A stretch of DNA of 64,000 bases from Gymnopus androsaceus JB14 (lineage: Eukaryota; Basidiomycota; Agaricomycetes; Agaricales; Omphalotaceae), in the NCBI GenBank assembly GCA_009733575.1, contig ML769573.1, forward strand, positions 62,001-126,000, written 5' to 3'. The notes under the pieces are model-generated. The model saw only the letters and a list, made by a program, of their open reading frames with translations, did not search any database and was not told the origin of the DNA. This document shows positions 56,228-64,000 of this stretch, piece after piece (within the stretch, counting starts at the first letter, position 1; every line of letters starts with the position of its first letter). A program made the translations under genes and the position numbers.

Positions 56228-57337
56228 ATGCATCTAAATGTTATTGTCTCTGCTGCTATCGTGTGCCAGTTTGCGACTACGACTCTGGCCACACCGCTCT
56301 TGCAATTTACTTCTAGTGCTTAACTCTCCATGATCTTTTCTGAACTAATTCTGACTGTGAAACTATTGACCTTGTAATACAGACTGCATTCAGGTCGAGC
56401 AGATGCGTTTTCGAGATGATGCATTCATTCCTCTACCAGACCTTGTCCTTGAGAGAGACATGAGCGATGATGACTCGTCAACTGAAGGTAGGTAGTAGGA
56501 TGTCACTCAGCCGCTTCTTGATGGACATAGTCATATCTAGCAACAGCTCTTGAGGCTCCTCAACCGCTTGCCGTTTTCAAGCGAACAATTGATAATGATC
56601 CAGCCGAAGGTAGGCGCATTTATCTGATGTATGTTTTTTTGGTTCTTCCTTCTCAATCACTCGGTATAGCTGCAGCTCTTGAAGTTCCTCAGCCGCTTGC
56701 TGTTTTCAAGCGAACAGTAGATAACGATCCAGCTGAAGGTAGGCGCATCTATCTGATGTATGTGTCTTGGTTCTTCCTTAATCGCTCTGTCTAGCTGCAG
56801 CCCTTGAAGTTCCTCAGCCGCTTGCTGTTTTCAAGCGAACAATTGATAATGATCCAGCTGAAGGTAGGCGCATTTATTTGATGTATATTTCTTGATTCTT
56901 CCTTCTCAATCGCTCTGTCTAGCTGCAGCCCTTGAAGCTCCTCAACCGCTTGCTGTTTTCAAGCGAACAATTGATAATGATCCGGCTGAAGGTAAGCGCA
57001 TTTGTCCAATGCGTGTGTCGTGGTTCCTCCTTCTCAATCACTCTGTCTAGCTGCAGCTCTTGAAGTTCCTCAGCCGCTTGCTGTTTTCAAGCGAATAATT
57101 GACAATGATCCAGCTGAAGGTAGGCATATTTATCTGATGTATATGTCTTGATTCTTCCTTCTCAATCGCTCTGTCTAGCTGCAGCCCTTGAAGCTCCTCA
57201 ACCGCTGGCTGTTTTCAAGCGAACAATTGATAATGATCCGGCTGAAGGTAAGCGCATTTTGCCAATGCGTGTGTACTTCTCAATCACTCCGTCTAGCTGC
57301 AGCACTTGAGGTTCCTCAACCGCTTACTATTTTTTAG
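56228..57337 (+). CDS. Secreted Kex2-processed repeat precursor; candidate RiPP (dikaritin-type) precursor peptide
   Basis: Exon 1 (56228-56315) is a signal peptide: MHLNVIVSAAIVCQFATTTL then ATP (likely cut after LA). Exon 2 (56383-56487) is an acidic leader (FRDDAFIPLPDLVLERDMSD). Exons 3-8 (56541-56609, 56670-56738, 56795-56863, 56923-56991, 57051-57119, 57179-57247) are each exactly 69 nt, phase 1, and each codes one 23-residue repeat: AALE(V/A)PQPLAVFKR followed by T(I/V)DNDPAE. Exon 9 (57297-) begins the next repeat and ends at TAG 57335-57337 in place of the Lys codon. The total is 215 residues. Every full repeat has Lys-Arg, the Kex2 cleavage site, so processing would release near-identical 21-mers ending in ..PLAVF. 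This is the architecture of KEP/dikaritin precursors (UstA-like), and UstYa-like genes lie nearby. Alternatives: a cell-wall repeat peptide such as a repellent, or a signalling peptide. Confidence 0.8.
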
Positions 57338-57470
57338 CGAAAATTTGATAATGGTCCAGCTGAAGGTATGCATAATTATCCAGAGTCGTAGTCCTCCCTT
57401 CTCATTCATCGTACTTGGTTGCAGCCCTCGAGCCTTCTCAACCAAAAGTCATCTTTAAGTGAGAACTCAA
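56541..57470 (+). repeat. Tandem exon+intron array, units of 117-130 bp, eight copies
   Basis: Each unit is a 69-nt exon plus an intron of 49-60 nt. Introns share GTAGGCGCAT.TAT.TGATGTAT, TTCTTCCTTCTCAATC.CTCTGTCTAG. Copies 1-6 are intact; copy 7 (57297) has a stop and a lost KR; copy 8 (about 57424-57465, GCAGCCCTCGAGCC..) is a truncated relic. The alternation of donor variants (GTAGGC, GTAAGC) and V/A codons suggests two-unit duplications. Confidence 0.88.
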
Positions 57471-58053
57471 AGGTGATGCTACATCAAGTGGACTCGGATG
57501 TATCAAGCATACATAATATATTCTCCTGTCATTCTCTGGATGTGTGTTAATCTAGCTTAAAGCTTTAAGCGGTTGCAGTTTTCACGCTTCCATTTTGGCC
57601 GCAAGTTGTGCTCGTTTAGTCTCTAAGTATCACATATGAATACTAGTACTTACACGGAAGCAAAGATTATTTTTTCGGACAATCTCTTTGCTAAGTGATC
57701 AATTGAAACAGATAAGTATTTTGAGGTTTATGCTCAATCGGAGGCTTCCAACTGGAGTTATCCATCCAGAGGTGACAGCTGCCACCTCCAAAATATCCTG
57801 AGGTGAAGAAAGTAATTCAATACTGCTGGGGCTTACAGGTGAATGAATTGAAGTTAGGAGCAACTGTCAGTGAATGGTAGGCTGTGTCGATTTCTTTTCG
57901 TTGACGTGGCTTCTGTTTCTCGAAACAACTGGAATCTGCAAAACCAGGTCTTTGGATAGGTTCCGAACTTGTTCCGAGCGGTTGATGGCCACATGGCGTG
58001 CTTGAAAAGCTGAGAAGTTGGGCGGTGTTGACCAATTCCTTTTCCTTACGCCC
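57338..58053. other. Between precursor and GNAT gene; decayed last repeats, then nothing recognised
   Basis: Contains the rest of array copy 7 and the relic copy 8 up to about 57470. The minus ORFs at 57817-58113 overlap the GNAT first exon and have no family resemblance. Confidence 0.4.
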
Positions 58054-59118
58054 ATGGAGCAAAGTCTGCGTGTTTACCAGCTTAAAGAACCCACAGGTCT
58101 GTTCCCGAATCATGCTCCCCCTATTGCTATTCTAATTTAGAGCAATAGAGCATCAGTTGAACGCTATTGTGGATGTGTGTGTCAAGGCCTATCACAACGG
58201 TGTGTTGTTGAGAACGCATTGATATCCAACTCATAAGCACATAATAGATATCGCTGCAAAAGTCTTCACAGGCGGTGATGCCAGTTTGGACGAGTCAATG
58301 TGGAAAGCTATGATTCGTGCAGGATTTCACAGTGGGGCCGTCTATGTATCTTCCGACGGTGCCGAATCAAATGAAATCATGTCAATCGGTGTTTGGTTTG
58401 GTCCAGGCGAGGTTCTGTATGCAACGTTAGTGGACACCAACTTACCTATTGTCGCTTTTCCCGCATATCTCATCGTGTTTTCAGTGAAGAGCAGCGCTCC
58501 TTAGGCTTCAACGATTTTTTCCACAAAATTGTGCCAAAATATCAAGAGTGGCTTTCAAATGATGTCAGTTCATGGTTTATTTGGAGCTTAGATTAGTTCA
58601 TGACAATCTTTACCTCAGTTTGGACCCAAAGTACGCAAGTTCAAAGCTAATGTTTTGGGTCCTACGGTCAGCTTCATTTTAGTACAAGCACTTCATCAAT
58701 AACCGATATTTCATTGTAGACCGAGAAGGATGCATGGTACTGCAATATTATGGCTACCCATCCAGACTATCAACGACGGGGCCTGGGTTCAGCAATCATA
58801 AGAGCTGTTTGTAATCGAGTCAGTTTTCAGTCTTCTGCCCGTAAACGGTCCGTTGTGATACGATGATACCTTAGGCTTCACAGGAGGGCGCCCCAGTTGC
58901 TCTTGGTACACAATCAGAGAAAAATGTGTGTAAAAAACCTTTTGCAATTTACTTATATTCAAACCCAGCATGCACGGTTTCTCTAACACTTTTGTATACC
59001 TCAGGCTAAATTCTATCGCAGTATAGGATTCCAGGAGGTGGGAAGAATGGATGAAGAAACACCGTGGGGCCTTTTTACTGGCAACATGTTCATATTCCCT
59101 TTCGTCGGTCCACACTAG
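58054..59118 (+). CDS. GNAT family N-acetyltransferase
   Basis: Transfers acetyl from acetyl-CoA to an amine. Exons start at 58054 (MEQSLRVYQLKEPT), 58143 (AIEHQLNAIVDVCVKAYHN), 58248 (DIAAKVFTGGDASLDESMWK to GVWFGPGEVLYAT), 58485 (EEQRSLGFNDFFHKIVPKYQ) and then four short exons. Motif A for acetyl-CoA binding is MATHPDYQRRGLGSAIIRAV (R-R-G-L-G-S). It is followed by APVALGTQSEKN and AKFYRSIGFQEVGRMDEETP, the usual GNAT end. The VTGGD-like FTGGD and FGPG blocks are typical of fungal GNATs (from recall). The acceptor AGAG at 58142 is slightly unusual. It lies between the peptide precursor and a UstYa-like gene, so a tailoring or resistance role in a peptide pathway is possible (inference). Confidence 0.8.
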
Positions 59119-59304
59119 TCTGGGATTTGGGATAGTACATATATCCAAACTTTGTGCAAATTCAGGTCATTTTATGATTTACCTCAGCTATTCAACTTCA
59201 GCCTATATCTGGCTCATCTGTTGCAAAAACTGCATATTTCATTACTATTCAGTGGATGGAAGTATGCATTATCAAGTGCTATTGAAAGGAGTCTGGTTCT
59301 CTGG

Positions 59305-60071
59305 TCAGATCATACTCTTCATGCATGAGAGATAGGGACAATCACTCACTGTAGGAATACCATGTTTCAACTGATACTGATAAAACTCTATCCAGTTGCG
59401 CTTCATTTCAGCGTATACAGCTTCCCAATCCCGACATACATAGGTTTCACCCCAACGATCTGCAGTAAAATTCCTCCTCGCAAAAAATCCCTGCTCGAGA
59501 GTTACATCTGCCTCGCATATCACCCACTGCCTTATCATGTTAAGACAATGTTGCACATGCGGCCAATGTGCCATGTCACTTGCACTAGTGAGTTCGACCT
59601 CGATATAATGTAGGCAATGGAGCTGGTGAAATACAGAAAGAAGGAAGGCACGTTGGTCTGGGCCCTGACGAACAACTCCTCGTCCATATGGCTCCAACGG
59701 GGTCCACTCGTCTTCAGCCTCATCTGTTGCCGCGAAATGGAGTGTCTCTTCAGCTGACATGGCTACAAAACCATTAAAATCCATCTGCAGGATTTCGGGG
59801 ATATCATAGCCTTGGAACGCTGAAGGAACAGTGTAAATAGTTAGTATGTGTTTATCGGTGAATCAAGGGATAATATCTACGGACAGTAAACATCTTTTTT
59901 CTCTATTTGATTATTCTCACTTTTAGGCCGGAGAGTTTGGAAAAATTCAAGGAATGCATAAGTCCAGGCTATGGAGACTATGCTGAGAATAAACATCAGA
60001 AACACAGACAAATATGGAGTGACAAGCATAATTCGGAGCTTCAGACACAGGTGTCTTTTTCGATAGCACAC
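59305..60071 (-). CDS. UstYa-like protein (DUF3328) with complete HxxHC motifs
   Basis: Exon 1 59885-60071 with membrane anchor MLVTPYLSVFLMFILSIVSI (residues 15-34); intron 59820-59884; exon 2 59305-59819; 233 residues, normal for the family. Both signature motifs are intact: FHQLHCLHYI (HQLHC about 127-131) and HVQHCLNMIRQWVICEADVT (HVQHC about 150-154). Upstream is FQGYDIPEIL, downstream the usual WGETYVCRDW. UstYa/Yb proteins are proposed oxidases forming ring closures in ustiloxin-type peptides. Orientation is convergent with the GNAT gene. This is the best enzyme candidate to act on the peptide encoded at 56228-57337. Confidence 0.9.
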
Positions 60072-60312
60072 TAAGTATTAAAAAAGCTGAGCCTTTCCGC
60101 ACATCTCATCATCATCATGGACGGGAGATCATCAATCGGATAGATTGATTCAATTTTCGGTGATAAGTAGACAAGATCCGGAAACTATATACTATTGACC
60201 CAATGGTTCAACAGCTTTTCTTATATAAGCACTCGGTGCGCATATAAACTGTTTCAATGGTTTCACTCGCATTTATTACTTAGCTCTTATTGCGTGCCAC
60301 ATTCTTGTAGGT

Positions 60313-61461
60313 ATGAATGACTCGGATATAACCTATACAAGTATTTTGTCTCGCGAGGAAGATATCGAAATCCGGACGGGATTACTATCCAGCACGCCTA
60401 AATCTAGCTCAAAGAGCACTGGTACGGACTTTGCTATTGAATATCCCTCTATTTATTAACGCGTTTTCCGCAAGTATTCCAGTCCTATTTGGCAAAAATT
60501 TCCCTACGATTGCCGCTCATCATTCTGGGATTTTGTGTTATCGTGGACTCAGTTTTTGCCCTTTATGTTGGATTGCTTCATGTCCGAAGATTTAGGGAGA
60601 TCTTTGGTAGCAGTATTTTCTCAACCGAGTCCGATTTAAACAATGTCATGGCTACTGGCACGGACCAAAAAACTCCTATCCGCCAAACCTATATTGGCTT
60701 TGACAAATTATACGCGAATCAATCTCGAGCATCAGTGTCTCATCCCATTATCAACCTTCCTCGTGCCTCCATTCAAGTGTTTTCCACCAAGCCCAAGGAG
60801 CTCATTTCACAACCTTACAACACTATAATGACAGATAATGGCTTGGTACCAGTATACTCTTCAAGGCTCTACGTATCATCCCAGGTAAGAATAATAAAAA
60901 ATGTAAGGATAAATAAGCTCATGTTGCTTTTGTTTTATCTTTTTGTACTAGATTTCTACTCTTGTCCAGTTTCGTACAATCGATTATGGCATGGAGGACT
61001 GCAGTCTGACTGTGACGGTTCCTCAGGAGCCGACGTTCAGTGGAACGGCACAGGGAGGAACCAACTCAAGCTTTATTGTGGAAGATTTTGACAAAAAGAG
61101 GGCATCGCAGGTTGATGTCTGGGCTGTGTCATACGCTGAGTCTCTACTCTTGAGCAGCTATCGGATGACATTGAGCACTGCACCGACTCGAAGAGCGTAT
61201 CTGGGAAAACTAGATGCTCGTACAGGGTTTACGAGTAACATTTCTAGGTTTCCTTGCAAGCCGGGAGAGTATTTTACATTTGAGCTTGCCTGTCCAAGCA
61301 TTAAGTCATCCGAGTCCGGTTGTGGATTGGATGTAAAGACGGTGAAAAAGGAAGCTGTGGGCAAGTCGAGTTTATTTATTATCTTCCTTCGAAGGATGAC
61401 ACTGATGTGCGCATACGGTAGGATTGTATTTGCTACAGTACCAAACTGTTTGAGGGTGTAG
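60313..61461 (+). CDS. Type II membrane protein of an Agaricomycete-specific family
   Basis: Exon 1 60313-60421 (MNDSDITYTSILSREEDIEI), exon 2 60475-60894 and exon 3 from 60952. One membrane segment near residues 45-68 (LIILGFCVIVDSVFALYVGL). Then the block YIGFDKLY, HPIINLPRASIQVFS, YVSSQ|ISTLVQFRTIDYGMEDCSLTV, a Ser-rich linker, FPCKPGEYFTFELACP and SGCGLDVK. I recall uncharacterised Agaricomycete proteins with the same order (YIGLD.LY, DYGMERC) but know no function. Near 61360 a better C-terminus (QVEFIYYLPSKDD) lies in the neighbouring frame, so a late frameshift is possible. Confidence 0.65.
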
Positions 61462-61627
61462 GCAGTTCTTTTCCCCTCCTAGTGTTCAATGAACCAATTA
61501 ATATCTCGACAGTTTTTACAATGTTCCTTATGAATTCAACCACAACTTCTTGCTCAAGTGAAAAATATCCAAAGAAGACATATGTACTATTGGAAACCTT
61601 CATTTTGTTCAGATATAAGATACACTA

Positions 61628-61844
61628 TGACAGATCCAGCAGGCACCATGTAATCCAAAAAAATTCTGCAGGACTTTACAAAAAGCTTTTGCAAGACTGC
61701 TACACTGAATTTTCACAAAATTCCTATTGGGTATTTCAAGATATACCTTCTATCTTCATTCACCCAATAGGAATTTTTCTAAAAGCAAGTGTAGCAGTCT
61801 CACGAAAGCTTTTTAATTTCACATGGTGCCTGCCGGATCTGTCA
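61628..61844. mobile_element. Foldback MITE with TA duplication
   Basis: TGACAGATCCAGCAGGCACC on the left matches the reversed right end with one mismatch, flanked by TA (61626-61627, 61845-61846). The interior is a second inverted repeat (AGACTGCTACACT..CCTATTGGGT / complement). No ORF. Fits a Tc1/mariner-type MITE. Confidence 0.75.
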
Positions 61845-61846
61845 TA

Positions 61847-63040
61847 TATGCAAGGGGGCCCAAAAAAAATAATTTTGTACCAGGAGTCGGAAATTTTTTT
61901 TCAGTTTCAGCACTGGACCCTCCCTCCCTTCACATGATTTTTTGGGTCATGTGATTACCAGATAAGGCAACTATGAGACACTGAGCACCATTTCACCTTA
62001 TTGTGCTGGTCTTTTGCCTTTTGTACATGCTCTACATAACTAATTAGCCTTTGTAAACTCTTCACCTCACTCTGGATGCCATATATCTCAAAATATATTA
62101 GTCAAGGTCAAGAACTGTAAGCACTCATGAAATGACCTAAAAAGGCAATAAAAAGTTATATACTCACTCTACACAATGTAGCTGATCTAAATATACTTTT
62201 CAGGCACTTCTTGGGCTTATTTGACTCATTTGGACATCACAAAAATGCATTTTGAGGGTCAGTCAAAAAATATTTTTTGGGCCTTGCAATGGACCCACCC
62301 TATCTATCCCCCGTTACGGGATTTCCGGGCCCAGACCCCCTTGCATATGTGTATCTTAGATCCTGTGAGAGATACAGTATTTAACCACTCCTTTGTACAC
62401 CAAATCTGTATTTTGCTCACTGTGCACAAACTATCAAGATTGGTACTTTCTAGAGTAAGTAACTCCCAAAGTTGCATTCAATTTGGCAGAGAAATGGATG
62501 TGCTATTGCAGGATCATTCTTGGATATGCAAAATGGTCAAACACACTCTTTTGTACACTCCCTTCTGCATGTGATTCTGGCATCTTTTGAGGTGCGCTTT
62601 GGGCTTGAAATAATGTTTTTACAGTGCATCTATCTGAATGACACTTGCCCTGGGCCCCGAGACCTCTGTAATATCACATATGACACTCAATAAACACTTT
62701 TGTTCTCATCAAAACTATAAAGACCAAGGGGGTTCAAATTTTCTAAAAAATGACTGGACATTGATTTTTTTTTTTGCCAGGTCTGGACCCAGTTTTGCCA
62801 AACCGCCAAATTCTCGTGCCCAAATGCAGCTCAATCATAAGATAAAAGCTTTGATAAGAAAGTAAAGATTACTAAATCTGGAGCCTCCACCTGTATTCGA
62901 TGTAAACCATCAGAATTAAATTACTTTGAACTTCATGTCAATGTGACACCTTTCCATTCACTTGCTACGCAACACCTTCTCACCTATGTGCTATATCAAA
63001 GTCACCCTGCAAGCAAACATCCTCTGTACCTATACCAGCA
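61847..63040. other. AT-rich, no gene supported
   Basis: Several ORFs of 70-115 codons on the plus strand without family resemblance; probably old transposon sequence. Confidence 0.3.
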
Positions 63041-64000
63041 TGCATGCTGAATGAATTCAACATTGAAATCCTTGATGACATTCCTTTTCCTTCTCAGTCT
63101 TCAACAACTTCTTTCCAAGTCAACATTCCTTTAGATCCAACTCCTGGTACCTTTGAAGCAGACATTAGCAACAATCATTTCAACATGCGTTGGGTGTCCC
63201 TGGATGAATTTGAAGCTCGGTGAGTGCAGGAACAGAAGACTAAATCAATAGAAATTTGTTGTACTCATGTGTTTTCTGGTGGAGCTCACTATCAGGACTG
63301 GCAATACTATGTATGTGCACATCATGGCACTGGAGGATTGAAAACTCAGAAGGTGCGAGTCCAGTAGAAGAAAAATCCCAAGCAAGCATATTGCTTGTCC
63401 CTGTGCCATGGTAATCAAGACGTACTTCCATACCAACATTGTTCTTGGCTCCTACCAAGCTACTCGTAATCATGCCATTGAATATGAAAACCTTTGCTTC
63501 ACTTGTATATCCCCAGAATCTCATGAACTTATTGCTGGAGATGTGCAAAATGGTGTCAGTACTGATGACATTGTATGTATGCAATGCTATCTACAACTGA
63601 ATTATTGGACTAATCGCTTTACAATTGCTTTATAAAGATCAAGAAGTTGCATGCAAATGCTTATTCCGAGTTCAATGACTCTCTACAGCAACCTGTTTCT
63701 TGTGACAGCTTTATCACAGTCCACAATGTTCACCAAATCAAGAGGGCAATCAATGTGGAGACAATTACTCTGGCATCTGATGATGGCCAATCTGTTTGTG
63801 CTTGGGCTGCTGATCTTGCTGCAAAGGATTCACTTCTAGGATTCAAAGCTGTCTTTGTATCGATGGCACTCACAACACAACTATCTACGAGAATATGATC
63901 TTGACTACATTGGCTGTACATGACAAATGGGGTCATGGTATGTATTGTTATTCAGATACCAAAACTATACTGATTATTCACAGGGATTCCTGTTGCCTGG
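63041..64000 (+). pseudogene. Decayed MULE (Mutator-like) transposase, 5' part, cut by the right edge
   Basis: Pieces in three plus frames follow the order of fungal MULE transposases: YYVCAHHGTGGLKTQK (63300), a degraded cysteine segment with CLSLCHGN, HAIEYENLCFTCIS (63475), FITVHNVHQIKRAINVETIT and LASDDGQSVCAWAADLAAKD (63710-63830), LGFKAVF, then DGTHNTTIYENMILTTLAV and HDKWGHG (63860-63935), the catalytic-core approach D.THNT..Y. Stops and frame changes throughout; the middle segment before DGTHNTT is missing. Confidence 0.7.

Noticed and set aside
56228..57337. Alpha-factor-type mating pheromone gene
   Set aside because: KR repeats and signal peptide would fit, but basidiomycete pheromones are CaaX lipopeptides and no Ste2-type receptor is nearby. 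Kept only as an alternative signalling-peptide idea.
56541..57470. CRISPR-like regular array (69-bp repeat, about 55-60-bp spacer)
   Set aside because: Eukaryotic setting, 'spacers' are similar to each other and have GT..AG borders; repeats code in frame with KR sites. It is an exon-intron array.

Overview
This window reads as nuclear DNA of a mushroom-forming basidiomycete (Agaricomycete). Genes are dense in short GT-AG introns of about 50-65 bp. KDZ, Helitron, MULE and Ty1/copia elements are present, along with F-box/LRR, UstYa-like and Agaricomycete-type orphan families. All splice sites, protein families and repeat boundaries below were read by eye; no database search was run.

Layout. 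1-11.8 kb is mostly host genes: a partial GLY1-type threonine aldolase cut by the left edge, a frameshifted F-box/LRR gene, a decayed eEF2 fragment, a broken copy of an orphan gene (intact paralogue at 31.9-33.4 kb) and an intact phosphoesterase/phospholipase C gene. 11.9-14.4 kb is a 2.46-kb non-autonomous element carrying nested inverted-repeat elements; it sits in an exon of a small host gene. 15,351-30,955 is a 15.6-kb KDZ transposon with matching inverted ends and a 7-bp target duplication. It carries the KDZ transposase and seven further genes, one with an RNase H1 N-terminal (viroplasmin-like) domain. 31.9-37 kb has the intact orphan paralogue and a Pff1-type vacuolar M28 metallopeptidase locus broken by several single-base shifts. 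38.1 kb has a tRNA-Ile(UAU) with an intron. 38.6-42.7 kb is a nest of small foldback elements in and around a copia remnant.

44-61.5 kb is the most interesting part. A secreted precursor at 56,228-57,337 has a signal peptide, then six near-identical 23-residue repeats each ending its core in Lys-Arg (Kex2 site), then a partial seventh. Every repeat is exactly one 69-nt phase-1 exon, and the introns between repeats are conserved too. Nearby are two UstYa-like (DUF3328) genes (44.3-45.0 and 59.3-60.1 kb), a GNAT acetyltransferase (58.1-59.1 kb), a multi-pass membrane protein (54.5-55.7 kb) and a type II membrane protein (60.3-61.5 kb). Together they look like a dikaritin/ustiloxin-type RiPP locus of unknown product, split by an intact Helitron with a 2150-residue Rep-helicase ORF (45.9-52.4 kb). 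The right edge enters a decayed MULE transposase.

Caution: several conserved genes carry single-base frameshifts. They could be pseudogenes, or the assembly could carry residual indel errors.
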